Below, piece by piece: positions 27,398-36,291 of a stretch of 64,000 bases of DNA. The position numbers were made by a program, and so were the translations under genes. Positions within the stretch are counted from its first letter, which is position 1; each line of letters opens with the position of its first letter. This stretch comes from CAIVAT01 sp964525995. Lineage in GTDB: Bacteria; Bacteroidota; Bacteroidia; Bacteroidales; FEN-979. The stretch spans positions 62,001 through 126,000 of the forward strand of contig CAZGIM010000007.1 in assembly GCA_964525995.1 (NCBI GenBank). Reading direction: 5' to 3'. A model generated the notes under the pieces. The model did no database searches and had not been told where the DNA came from. It saw only the letters and a list, made by a program, of their open reading frames with translations.

Positions 27398-29198
27398 TCC
27401 GCTTCTCAGGAATTGATTCAAACACGAGTTCAGCCAGATCTTTAACCTGAATCCTGTTCGTTTTACTGAAGGTTTTTTTACATAGCGGACATCCGGTTGC
27501 GAGAATATCCGGGCCAGGACCCAACAAGATATCAAGAGCCCTGTTAGTAATGATGTCGCGTTGTTGTTGATTTGCTTCAAAAATTCCAAGGCTGCCGCCA
27601 CAGCAAAGGGCGTTATTTCTTTCTTCTTCGGATGTCATAAGGTCCGATATCTTTCCCAATAATGCTCTTGGCGCTTCGTAAACGTACGAGCCACGTCCGA
27701 GGTCGCATGGATCGTGATAAACGATTTTCCGGTGAATGGATTGAAGCGGGATTTGTCCTAATCTTACCAATTCCAATAAAAACTGGGAATGGTGCTGGAT
27801 TCTTATTGGCAGGTTATACGTTTCTTTAAATACCCTGTAGCAGATCGGGCAGGAAGTCACGAGCATTTCAGCTTTTGAATTCCTGATCATCGTTTTATTA
27901 TCCTCAACCAGGTCATTCGCCTGACGGTCTTTACCTGCCAACATCAGTGGTCGGCCGCAACAAATACTCCGCTCTTCATCAAGATGCACGTAAGGAATTC
28001 CGGCGGTATCCATTATGCCTTTCATGGCACGGGTGATGGAAGGGGTGAGTTGCGACATGCATCCGGAAAAATAAGCTACACTGCCAGTTTTTACCGTATT
28101 TGTCGTAACGAATGAAAAATCAGCATGCTGACCCGAGGTTAGTTCCCTTCGCTTGATCAGCCTTAGCGAATCGGTATGGATACCGACCGGGCAAACCTCC
28201 TGGCAACGGCCGCACAGTAGGCAACTTCTAGAAATCTTTTCAGGAACGTACTTATCACGGACGTCGCGGATAAAATAAACTGCCTGGGCATCACGGATAC
28301 CTGCAAAGTTCATCTGACATACATCCAGACAAACTCCGCATCGGGAACAGGAGTGGACTTCGGTATCGGAATAGCCGGAGTACCATTTTTTTGGCTGGAT
28401 GTCGAAATTTCTGAAAAAAATCAGCAGGATTTCGGTTGGAATGTGCATGTACCGGGTATAGGGGAGGGTCACAAAAAAAATTCCTAACGCCACTGAATAT
28501 CCCCACCACATAGTATAAGCGACAAAATCGGTTGGAAAAGGTACAATCCCTGCTAAAAAATTTCCAAGGGGTTGGGTCAGGAATCCTCCTCCACTGCCGT
28601 AGTGACCGGCTGTGAAGCTTTCGGCAAGCAACCGCATCGGAAAAATGAGCCAGAGGGCGGCAAGAGCAACCTGGTCGGTAAGCTGGTGACGGGTGCCTTC
28701 ATTCATCCCAAACCATTTTGATTTTTTTCTTTTCACAAATGCCAGCAATAGTCCGCTCAGAATATAAAGCAGGAGCAGGTCCATAATGAAGCGAAAAAAG
28801 CGGGGCACTGCATATACTTCAAAGAAGATAACCAGCTTATCATGAATGAAAAACTTAAGAAAAATGGGATAGTAGGGGGCATTGAGGTGGGTTCCGCTAT
28901 AGAAGCGACTTTCGATATTTCCAAAAATAATAAGCAGGAACCATCCCAGGGCGAAACTCATGTGCATATATCCCAGCAACGGATTTCTTATCCACATCTT
29001 TCGATGGATCAGCGCCTCCAGGAAAACCTCTTTAAGGCTTATGAAGATCTGTACCGGATTACGTATCCCCGAGGTGAACTTTACCCTGTCGACAGGAGAA
29101 AGCGCTTTTATCCACCGGTACCAGTCTTTCCCGATGGTAATGAACAGGTAAAGCAGTCCGAGCGAGAAGGGCAGAACGAAGAGGTTAAAGTTTACCAT
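27351..29198 (-). CDS. HdrE/HdrD-like membrane Fe-S oxidoreductase
   Basis: 615 residues. The N-terminal ~270 contain about six hydrophobic helices, like the nitrate-reductase-gamma/HdrE cytochrome b domain. A dicluster ferredoxin region follows: CSRCGVCLDVCQM and CLLCGRCQEVCPVGI. Two CCG domains close the protein (CCGRPLM with SCPICYR, then CCGGSLG with GCPLCKKTF). The layout is that of a fused HdrE-HdrD, which passes electrons between the quinone pool and soluble partners. It is last in the five-gene Hdr-like unit and overlaps typA tail to tail by 47 bases. Its physiological substrate is unknown; methanogen cofactors are not implied. Confidence 0.87.
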   Translation of the reverse strand: MVNFNLFVLPFSLGLLYLFITIGKDWYRWIKALSPVDRVKFTSGIRNPVQIFISLKEVFLEALIHRKMWIRNPLLGYMHMSFALGWFLLIIFGNIESRFYSGTHLNAPYYPIFLKFFIHDKLVIFFEVYAVPRFFRFIMDLLLLYILSGLLLAFVKRKKSKWFGMNEGTRHQLTDQVALAALWLIFPMRLLAESFTAGHYGSGGGFLTQPLGNFLAGIVPFPTDFVAYTMWWGYSVALGIFFVTLPYTRYMHIPTEILLIFFRNFDIQPKKWYSGYSDTEVHSCSRCGVCLDVCQMNFAGIRDAQAVYFIRDVRDKYVPEKISRSCLLCGRCQEVCPVGIHTDSLRLIKRRELTSGQHADFSFVTTNTVKTGSVAYFSGCMSQLTPSITRAMKGIMDTAGIPYVHLDEERSICCGRPLMLAGKDRQANDLVEDNKTMIRNSKAEMLVTSCPICYRVFKETYNLPIRIQHHSQFLLELVRLGQIPLQSIHRKIVYHDPCDLGRGSYVYEAPRALLGKISDLMTSEEERNNALCCGGSLGIFEANQQQRDIITNRALDILLGPGPDILATGCPLCKKTFSKTNRIQVKDLAELVFESIPEKRIKPAFGFASVPSHPE

Positions 29199-29527
29199 CA
29201 GATCTTTTCCAAAGCCCTGTTAATTCCAAGAATTAAACCACGAAGATTGACACCCCGGGGACAAATAAGCTGACACTTGCCGCAAAACATACAATGTTTG
29301 ATTTCTTTTCTGACCAATTCTATGTCGCCCCGCCTGATCAGTGTGTGTAATTTCCGGATGTTAAATTCGGTAAAATGGCCAGTCGAGCAGGTTCCGGTGC
29401 AGCTTCCGCACCCGATACACAAATTCCATGAAGGTTCGCGGTCGAGCAGATATTTTGCTATTCTGAAATCATTTTTTTCAAAATCGATGGTACTGTCCCG
29501 GTTCGCCCTATATCCGAAATCTTTCAC
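29198..29527 (-). CDS. HdrC-like 4Fe-4S dicluster protein
   Basis: 109 residues with two 4Fe-4S motifs: CIGCGSCTGTCSTGHF and CMFCGKCQLICPRGV. This is the HdrC arrangement, which relays electrons between flavin (HdrA) and CCG (HdrB/D) subunits. The gene touches both neighbours (one base with the membrane subunit, four with the HdrA-like gene), indicating coupled synthesis. A second, longer HdrC-like gene lies at 31621-32334. Confidence 0.88.
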   Translation of the reverse strand: MKDFGYRANRDSTIDFEKNDFRIAKYLLDREPSWNLCIGCGSCTGTCSTGHFTEFNIRKLHTLIRRGDIELVRKEIKHCMFCGKCQLICPRGVNLRGLILGINRALEKI

Positions 29528-30552
29528 GACCGGGTGAGATTTAGATATGAAAACACCTGCAGGGCGGTTGCCCGGGCATCTGCGATGGCATTGGCAATCG
29601 TCATCGGACCTTTCACTGTGCCCGTAACAAACAGTCCGGGGATGTGTGTCAGATTATCACCGGTGTGCTCATCAGCAGGTTGCAGGAATCCATCACTACC
29701 GGTAACAAGTTGCAACTCTGACAGCATCCTGATATTTTTGATCCTGGGAACAAATCCAACCAGCAGCACAACCAGATCCACAACCATTTTCATGGGTTTT
29801 CCGGTCAGGGTATCCTCGGTTTTGACAACCAGGGTATGATCAGGATTTTCTGAGCATTCGGACAGTCGCCCGCGAATAAAGCTAACACCGTATTTTTGCT
29901 GGGCTTCAAAATATAGTTCTTCGAAACAGCGGTCGAACATTCTGAGATCCATGTAAAAAGAATAAACCTCACAATCCGGTATCGCTTCTTTCACTTCGAT
30001 AGCCTGTTTGACGCCGGTTATGCAACACACTTTGGAACAATATAGATTTCCGACCTTTTCATCGCGTGACCCCACACAATGTATGAATACAACCCGCGAG
30101 GGTTCCCGTCCATCGCGGGTCAGGAGCGGCTTTTTATCCTTAAACCAACTTTCCAGATCAGCAGAAGTGATCACATTATCGTAAATTCCATAACCATACT
30201 CTTCTTTTCTGGTTGCGTCGAAAAGGTCATACCCGGTAGCAAGAACCAGACTTTCACCATGAAGCGCTTTGCCATCCGATAAGATCACATTAAAACCCTT
30301 TTCCTGACGTTGGATCTCCATAACGCATTTTCCGGTAATCATCTTAATGTGAGAATCCAGTTGGATATTCAGTTTCCCGATTACTTCTGTAGCCGGTCGG
30401 CGTGTCGGAAAAAGTCTGTCCCACGAGTTAACATGACCTCCAATACCTGGTTCCTGTTCAATCAGTGTAACTTCAATTCCAAGCCGCGAAAGCGCTCCGG
30501 CAGCAGTCATTCCGGCGATTCCTCCGCCTATTACGATCGTCGAACTATTCAT
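29524..30552 (-). CDS. HdrA-like FAD oxidoreductase
   Basis: 342 residues. The N-terminus has an FAD-binding Rossmann motif (VIGGGIAGMTAAGALSRLG). The HdrA-type Cys segment HCVGSRDEKVGNLYCSKVCCITG is present near residue 158. Near the C-terminus GLFVTGTVKGPMTIANAIADARATA matches the HdrA FAD site. It lacks the ferredoxin domains found in full HdrA, so it is the short form, as in QmoA-like proteins. It is expected to exchange electrons with the HdrC and HdrB subunits encoded around it. Confidence 0.88.
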   Translation of the reverse strand: MNSSTIVIGGGIAGMTAAGALSRLGIEVTLIEQEPGIGGHVNSWDRLFPTRRPATEVIGKLNIQLDSHIKMITGKCVMEIQRQEKGFNVILSDGKALHGESLVLATGYDLFDATRKEEYGYGIYDNVITSADLESWFKDKKPLLTRDGREPSRVVFIHCVGSRDEKVGNLYCSKVCCITGVKQAIEVKEAIPDCEVYSFYMDLRMFDRCFEELYFEAQQKYGVSFIRGRLSECSENPDHTLVVKTEDTLTGKPMKMVVDLVVLLVGFVPRIKNIRMLSELQLVTGSDGFLQPADEHTGDNLTHIPGLFVTGTVKGPMTIANAIADARATALQVFSYLNLTRS

Positions 30553-31624
30553 TTTGATAGAATTTCAGGAAGGAGGGAGGTTCAGGTTTTCCCAGATCGA
30601 TTCCGTTTTTCCCTGTGAATTTGGCGGCAGGATCATATTCGAAACCTAACTTATCCAACAAGGGATCGACCGTCACCTGATGAACCTGCAATCCCAGATC
30701 CCACGGATTATACCCAAGTACCAATCCCGCAAGTTCCTCATAGGTAAGGACCGGAATACCATAACCATTTTCGCCATAGGTTATTCCCTCCATCTCGCTT
30801 AGCGCATATTGCCATCGGTCGAGAAACATCGGACATCCGGGGCAGTTGGTCAGTATGAAATCAGGTTTGTAGGGGGCCATCGATTCGAATTTCTTTTTTG
30901 AACATGCGAGCGAATAACCCCGGTTTGCCTTGATCAGGTACTGCCGGAATCCAAACCCGCAGCAGTGTCTTCTTTCAGGATAATCAATAACCTCGCCGCC
31001 CCATTCTTCGATCATTCCTACCAGGACATAAGGATATTCTGCTCCACCGACTCCTTTACTGGGAAACATCTTAGAATAATGACATCCAATATGTTCCACC
31101 ACCCTGAGCGGTTTTCCGGTTTTCCGGTTGATGAGACGATATTTTGCTTTTTCGGCTATCTCTTTTCTGAATTTGAAGATAACATCGCTTGCATGCGACA
31201 GATTAGCCGGTTTGTTAAAAGTTCGCCCGGTGGCTTTCAGTAAATGCCCGCGGACCCGCTCTTCAACTTCCGGGAAATGGTGCCAGGTTTCGAGAATTTC
31301 GGAGTAAAGTCCAAAAGAGGTTATGCAGGAGGTGGTGAAATTCTCATAACCCGATTCGGTCATCAGGGCGAACTGGCGGGCGACCATTGTCATCGCTGTT
31401 TCAAACGGAATGACATCGCTATGGTATCCGATCCCGGAACAGGTTGTATGTGAGGCATTTTCATAAATATCTCTGGATAATTCCTCCTTCAGTATTCTGA
31501 GGAATGTTTTTTCAGAAGCCGGGAAGAAGTTTTGTCTTACGCAACTTCGTACATAAAAATAGCGGTCGGTTGCGATCTCCTTTTGATAATCCTTCCAAAT
31601 ATTCCGTTTACCCTGGATATTCAT
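30545..31624 (-). CDS. HdrB-like CCG-domain protein
   Basis: 359 residues. Cys-rich CCG features are seen: TTCSGIGYHSD and SCITSFGLY in the first half, HIGCHYSK, then RHCCGFGFRQ and TNCPGCPMF in the second. In HdrB these bind non-cubane 4Fe-4S clusters that reduce disulfides; whether both sites are complete here is unclear, because the N-terminal CCG motif is degenerate. It overlaps the neighbouring genes by eight and four bases. Confidence 0.85.
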   Translation of the reverse strand: MNIQGKRNIWKDYQKEIATDRYFYVRSCVRQNFFPASEKTFLRILKEELSRDIYENASHTTCSGIGYHSDVIPFETAMTMVARQFALMTESGYENFTTSCITSFGLYSEILETWHHFPEVEERVRGHLLKATGRTFNKPANLSHASDVIFKFRKEIAEKAKYRLINRKTGKPLRVVEHIGCHYSKMFPSKGVGGAEYPYVLVGMIEEWGGEVIDYPERRHCCGFGFRQYLIKANRGYSLACSKKKFESMAPYKPDFILTNCPGCPMFLDRWQYALSEMEGITYGENGYGIPVLTYEELAGLVLGYNPWDLGLQVHQVTVDPLLDKLGFEYDPAAKFTGKNGIDLGKPEPPSFLKFYQNE

Positions 31625-32334
31625 TGTTCGCGAAGGTGTTCTTTTTCAGTATCGTTGTAAATGTGTTTGAAGTATTCATTATCCATTCCTTCATCAAATT
31701 CTAAATTCATTTCGTTCGCCTTCTGTTTCGAGTACGTTTCAATTTTTTCAAATCTTTCGGTAGCTCCTGTTTCGTCAAAAATCCGTTTAATTTCATCCAA
31801 ATCTTCAGGAGGAATTTTTCTGAGAATGCCCGGACCTGTTTTTTGATAATTGGCTCCTAAGCGATCCATGATATCGGGTAGGTTCTGGTGTTCCCATTCC
31901 CATACCGGTCCTTGTTCCGGATGCATTTCAGGTTTTATCAGCGACGGGTAGAGGCAGTATCCGTAATTCAAAATCCATTCTCCGACGGTTCTTTTCACGG
32001 CTAATTGTTGTCGCCCTTTTTCCGATTCGGTGAAGTAACCCAATTCCTGTGACAGTGACCTCAGAGCGGTGATCAGCAATCCGGGGGCATTTCCTCTGGG
32101 GCACCGGGTAACACACGACATACACTCGCCGCAGTACCAGATTGTCTCGCTCTTCAACAGATTTTCAATCTGAACTTCATCATGGGTCTGTAAAATATCA
32201 ACAATTTTTCGTGGCTGGTAGTCATAGAATTCGGCGGCTGGACAGATGGCGGTACAGGTCCCGCAATTAAGGCAGGCTTTCAACCCCTCGACGAATCTGA
32301 CATCTTGTGTGAGTTTTTCAAACAAAGCACCCAT
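31621..32334 (-). CDS. HdrC-like 4Fe-4S protein, long form
   Basis: 237 residues. The N-terminus holds CLNCGTCTAICPAAEF and CGECMSCVTRCPRGN, two 4Fe-4S sites. The C-terminal half is polar and rich in Glu/Lys, and I do not recognise a further domain in it. It is the first gene of the Hdr-like unit, with its promoter at 32354-32361. Having two HdrC-type subunits in one operon suggests two electron-entry points (inference). Confidence 0.87.
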   Translation of the reverse strand: MGALFEKLTQDVRFVEGLKACLNCGTCTAICPAAEFYDYQPRKIVDILQTHDEVQIENLLKSETIWYCGECMSCVTRCPRGNAPGLLITALRSLSQELGYFTESEKGRQQLAVKRTVGEWILNYGYCLYPSLIKPEMHPEQGPVWEWEHQNLPDIMDRLGANYQKTGPGILRKIPPEDLDEIKRIFDETGATERFEKIETYSKQKANEMNLEFDEGMDNEYFKHIYNDTEKEHLREQ

Positions 32335-32353
32335 CTGTCGTGTTTTTAATCTT

Positions 32354-32361
32354 CAAATTTA
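32354..32361 (-). promoter_or_regulatory. -7 element of the Hdr-like operon
   Basis: The minus strand reads TAAATTTG, a perfect TAnnTTTG, 19 bases before the ATG at 32334. The -33 TTTG is not found at the usual spacing. Confidence 0.55.
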
Positions 32362-32378
32362 GAAAAAAGCATCATTAC

Positions 32379-33065
32379 CTAATGCCCATCCTTCAAACCT
32401 ACGGTGAAGACATAGGATATAATATTTGTCCCCATCTGAAGCGCCTTGAGTCTGGTGGGCTCCGAATCGCCGTGTACGGCGGGATCTTCCCAACCATCAC
32501 CCAGGTCGCATTCGTAACTGTAAAAAATCACGAGCCGTCCTTCATAGATGATCCCGAATCCCTGCGGCGCCTTGCCGTCATGTTCATGAATCTTTGGCAA
32601 TCCGGAAGGAAAATTAAATTTTTGATGATAAATCGGATGGCTGAAAGAGAGCTCTACCCAATCCGATTCCGGAAAAATTCTTTTTATCTGAGGTCTAATG
32701 AATTCATCGAGTCCATAATTGTCATCAATATGGAGGAATCCTCCTGCCAGCAGGTAATTTCGCAGGTTTTCGACTTCCTGATCGGAAAAGACCACATTGC
32801 CGTGGCCGGTCATATGAACGAACGGATAATTCTGTATTTCGGAACTTCCGGCTTCAATAGTGGCGATCTCTTCGCTGATGTTGGATCCCAGATTTTCATT
32901 TACAAATCTGACCAGATTGGGCAGGGAGGTGGGATTTGCATACCAGTCGCCCCCGCCGTTATATTTTAGCAATGCTATCTGAAAAGAGGGTACTGGTGAT
33001 AAGCTGAAGCCTGTTTTCAGGATTAACAGCATAATAACGACCAGAATGGCAATACCCTTATTCAT
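32379..33065 (-). CDS. DUF4159 exported protein
   Basis: 228 residues with an N-terminal signal peptide (IAILVVIMLLILKTGFSLS). It matches DUF4159: FQIALLKYNGGGDWYANPTSLPNLVRFVNE, YPFVHMTGHGNVVFSDQEVENLRNYLLAGGFLHIDDNYG. The fold resembles a glutamine-amidotransferase-like domain, as in Bat-associated proteins, but no catalytic triad is evident. It starts eight bases before the rsmE stop and is last in a run of four minus-strand genes. Confidence 0.88.
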   Translation of the reverse strand: MNKGIAILVVIMLLILKTGFSLSPVPSFQIALLKYNGGGDWYANPTSLPNLVRFVNENLGSNISEEIATIEAGSSEIQNYPFVHMTGHGNVVFSDQEVENLRNYLLAGGFLHIDDNYGLDEFIRPQIKRIFPESDWVELSFSHPIYHQKFNFPSGLPKIHEHDGKAPQGFGIIYEGRLVIFYSYECDLGDGWEDPAVHGDSEPTRLKALQMGTNIISYVFTVGLKDGH

Positions 33066-33780
33066 TGATTCGATTTATTTGATTCAGTATGTTTATGGTG
33101 TTGACTGCTACGATTCCAGCCGTTTCCGTGCGAAGCCTGGATGGACCCAGGCTGATTGGCATGAAGCCTGCCTGAAGGGCCCGGGCAATCTCCTGATCGG
33201 AGAAGTCGCCTTCGGGACCGATCAGTATCGTGACCGCCGTTTTGGGAATATAACTTCTGTACAGTGGTTCAGTTTGATCCTTGCCGCAATGAGCAATAAA
33301 GCGTTGCCCCAGATCGTCCCTGATCAGCAGGTCGTCGAATTTGCATACATCGTTCAACACCGGCAACCACAAGCGCAATGATTGTTTCATGGCTGAAACC
33401 AGGATTTTTTCAAGGCGATTCTTTTTTATAACCGATCGTTCAGCGCGATCGCACAGGATGGGTGTGATGGAACCAATGCCAATTTCGGTGGATTTTTCGA
33501 GGAACCATTCAAACCGATCTGTACTTTTGGTGGGGGCTATCGCAAGGTGCAGTTTAGGTGTTATTTCGTCCCTCCGATCAATCTGTTCAATAATCAGCTT
33601 ACAGGATTTCGATTCTATTTCAAATAACCTGCTCCTGTACAGACTTCCCAGTCCGTCGGTAACAAAGATCTGATCACCGGGTTTTAGTCGGAGTACCTTT
33701 GCACAATGCCACGACTCTTCTTCGCTCAGGGTCAGGATATCGCCGGTTTGCCGGTTTGATGAGATGTAGAACAGTTGCAT
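33058..33780 (-). CDS. rsmE: 16S rRNA (uracil-1498-N3)-methyltransferase
   Basis: 240 residues in the SPOUT family. The N-terminal PUA-like part contains SEEESWHCAKVLRLKPGDQIFVTDG. The knotted SAM-binding C-terminus has ILIGPEGDFSDQEI and SLGPSRLRTETAG. It methylates U1498 of 16S rRNA. It lies ten bases after the M14 carboxypeptidase gene, in the same reading direction. Confidence 0.95.
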   Translation of the reverse strand: MQLFYISSNRQTGDILTLSEEESWHCAKVLRLKPGDQIFVTDGLGSLYRSRLFEIESKSCKLIIEQIDRRDEITPKLHLAIAPTKSTDRFEWFLEKSTEIGIGSITPILCDRAERSVIKKNRLEKILVSAMKQSLRLWLPVLNDVCKFDDLLIRDDLGQRFIAHCGKDQTEPLYRSYIPKTAVTILIGPEGDFSDQEIARALQAGFMPISLGPSRLRTETAGIVAVNTINILNQINRINE

Positions 33781-33790
33781 GGCGGGTATC

Positions 33791-36289
33791 CTATCGGTGA
33801 ACCACGATCTTTGCGGAGTGCACGAAGGTGTTTTGCCGAATCAGTACTAAATATATTCCAGGATTCAGATCTCCGGTAGGGATGATCTGAGTCGCCAGGT
33901 TCCCCTCGATGGTTCCACCGAGGATCTCTTTGCCCAGCGGGGAATAGAGCATCCAGGTTGATCCCGTCAAACCGTTCGTTTTCAGGGTGAAATATCCGGA
34001 AGCCGGGTTGGGAAATAGCTGAATAACAGGCTGTGAGGTTGCCTGCGAAATACTGCTGCAGATTTGAAAAGTGATTATGACTGAGTCTCTCGAAATACAT
34101 ACGGGATTATTCATTACATCGACCCAGAAAACTTTCGATCCCAGCCCAATGCCAGTCGAATCAATAAAAATAGTTTGAGTTGTGTCGCCGGTTGACCAAA
34201 TACAGGTTGCTCCGGGATTTCCCGCATCCAGTGTAATATTCTGCCAGGGGCACAGCGCCGTGTCATTTCCGAGATCTACTACGGTTGAACTGAACACCTT
34301 AATATACCCGGGTTTTATTGAGGTACTCGAGGTAAAGCCATTTGAAATGGTAAGTGAAACATCGTAGGTTCCCGGTATGCTATATTGGATATCGGGAGGG
34401 ATGGCAGAGGACGACGTGGGGGGATTGCCACCGGGGAAAGACCAATTCCACTGAATTGGGTTTCCTGAGGAATTATTAGAAAACTGAACAGGACGATCAG
34501 TACAGGTACTATCAGCATCTGCTGTGAAGCGCACGATCAGGGGAGGGGTAAGCATTTCAACCGCGTCGAGGTTAAAGCCGGCGCCGGTACCTGATATAGT
34601 TCCTGTACCGTTATCAACGATACGAAGAAACCTTACTTTATCGAGGGGACATGCAGCAAGATCGAAGGATGTTGTACCATTGCCCGTGCCGATAACTTGG
34701 AAAGGTCCGTCCATATTATTACTTCCGGAAATAGTAAAAGATTTGGCTGTGGATCCCGATTGGATCACCTTAAAGTCGTTCCCTTCGCCATTACAGATGG
34801 TGTCGTGCATATCGAGGAGGATCCATCCAAGATGTCCGATTGAGTAAGGGATCCCGTCAGGTGCGCCAAGCGCGCCCGGTGTATAACCTTCGTCGCCGAA
34901 ATTATTTCCCGGGATGTGACAACTTACAACCCGGTGCGCGTACCATTTTTGCTCCGGAACCAGTTTGGCATCGACTTCAACAGATCCGGTCAGGGGAACG
35001 GTGACATTGGTCAGAATTCTGGTTTTATACCCGTTTGCCTGGATCTTAACCGTGTAACTTCCCGGTAGAAGATATTTATGATAATCGCCGACCTCCGGAT
35101 CGGAATAAACCGGATAGAAATCATTAATCCAAACAGATGCCCTTACAGGTTCGCCGGTTATCGAATCCGTTAATATACCTGAGATGCCCCAGTCACTACG
35201 TTTTATCATTTCGATCATGGCCGGCTTATTGTTGTTATAAAAAGTCATGATCTGGGATGCAGGAGGCTGTTTGCTATTTGAAATTTCGATTGACCAACCA
35301 ATATTTCCAAGGCAACCATAGGTAAAATCCTTGGTACTTCCGTTGATGGCGTACATGACGTTATATCCCTGGCCATACTGTAAGGAACCGTAGCCAGAAG
35401 TAATGGAATAGACGCTGCCAAGGTTGTTGAAAAGGCTGTAATCGCGGGCGGCGCTTGCCCTGTAACTCCACGGGTAAGACAGGATCTCGGTTCCGCTGTG
35501 ATAGTTGGTATAAATCACAAACTGATGGTCGAGCATGATTTTCCGGAGTGTTTTCGATTCAACTTGTGAAAAGGCGCCGGTGCTTTGTCCTTCGCCATTC
35601 CACATGTAGCCGCAGTCACGATTCAGGTCCACTCCATAGTTATTGTAACGCGACATTGCCACCCTGCCGTCGGGATTTACCATGGGACAAAGCCATATTT
35701 CCCGATTGTCGATCAGGTCGGTATACATGGAATTGACTCCATAATTAAGGCATAATTCCCGCGCAAAAAGGATGATGTTCTGGGGGCCGCCGACTTCATC
35801 GCCATGGATACCTCCGTCGAACATGATTTCGGCTTCCGGTTCATCAAGAGCGACATTATCGCTGATCTTTAGAATCGCCAGTTGCCTTCCTCCGGCAGAA
35901 GTTCCCATCAGATACTTTTTACAGATGGAAGGGAAATTCAGCGCCAGACTGTCGATGATCGAAATAATCTGGTCATAGGTGTAATATCCGTAAGGATTAT
36001 CCTGGTTATCCCAAAAGTGACGGTAGTGTTGGTTTAGATCAGCTACTGTTATCTGATAGGGAATATTCATTTTACGGAACAATTCATACTCCTTAGGGAC
36101 CAAATACAATCTGATCAGATTCCCGTTGGCCGAGGCAGGTTCGAGGTTATTTGTCAGGCTCTGGATTTTTAACAGGTCGGCCATTCCCGTTATTTGAGCG
36201 GTAAGTTCCATCTCACCAGAACGCCAACCCTGGCCTAAAGTCAACAATGAAATAGACCAGGACAGAAAAAGCAATATGGCTTTGTTCAC
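33791..36289 (-). CDS. M14 zinc carboxypeptidase with PKD and T9SS sorting domain
   Basis: 832 residues, starting with GTG two bases after the upstream stop. A signal peptide (AILLFLSWSISLLTLGQG) leads into an M14 peptidase: zinc ligands in GGIHGDEVGG and TNYHSGTE, and the catalytic Glu in GWSIEISN. Then come a carboxypeptidase-regulatory-like domain (GISGILTDSITGEPVRASVWIND), a discoidin-like stretch, and a PKD domain (VQFSNNSSGNPIQWNWSFPGGNP). The C-terminus is a type A T9SS signal (QLFPNPASGYFTLK ... IYLVLI). It should be secreted and trim C-terminal residues of peptides outside the cell. Confidence 0.93.
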   Translation of the reverse strand: MNKAILLFLSWSISLLTLGQGWRSGEMELTAQITGMADLLKIQSLTNNLEPASANGNLIRLYLVPKEYELFRKMNIPYQITVADLNQHYRHFWDNQDNPYGYYTYDQIISIIDSLALNFPSICKKYLMGTSAGGRQLAILKISDNVALDEPEAEIMFDGGIHGDEVGGPQNIILFARELCLNYGVNSMYTDLIDNREIWLCPMVNPDGRVAMSRYNNYGVDLNRDCGYMWNGEGQSTGAFSQVESKTLRKIMLDHQFVIYTNYHSGTEILSYPWSYRASAARDYSLFNNLGSVYSITSGYGSLQYGQGYNVMYAINGSTKDFTYGCLGNIGWSIEISNSKQPPASQIMTFYNNNKPAMIEMIKRSDWGISGILTDSITGEPVRASVWINDFYPVYSDPEVGDYHKYLLPGSYTVKIQANGYKTRILTNVTVPLTGSVEVDAKLVPEQKWYAHRVVSCHIPGNNFGDEGYTPGALGAPDGIPYSIGHLGWILLDMHDTICNGEGNDFKVIQSGSTAKSFTISGSNNMDGPFQVIGTGNGTTSFDLAACPLDKVRFLRIVDNGTGTISGTGAGFNLDAVEMLTPPLIVRFTADADSTCTDRPVQFSNNSSGNPIQWNWSFPGGNPPTSSSAIPPDIQYSIPGTYDVSLTISNGFTSSTSIKPGYIKVFSSTVVDLGNDTALCPWQNITLDAGNPGATCIWSTGDTTQTIFIDSTGIGLGSKVFWVDVMNNPVCISRDSVIITFQICSSISQATSQPVIQLFPNPASGYFTLKTNGLTGSTWMLYSPLGKEILGGTIEGNLATQIIPTGDLNPGIYLVLIRQNTFVHSAKIVVHR

Positions 36290-36291
36290 CG

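Noticed and set aside
27351..32334. Methanogen heterodisulfide reductase
   Set aside because: The genes resemble Hdr modules but the host is Bacteroidota and no methanogenesis gene is present.
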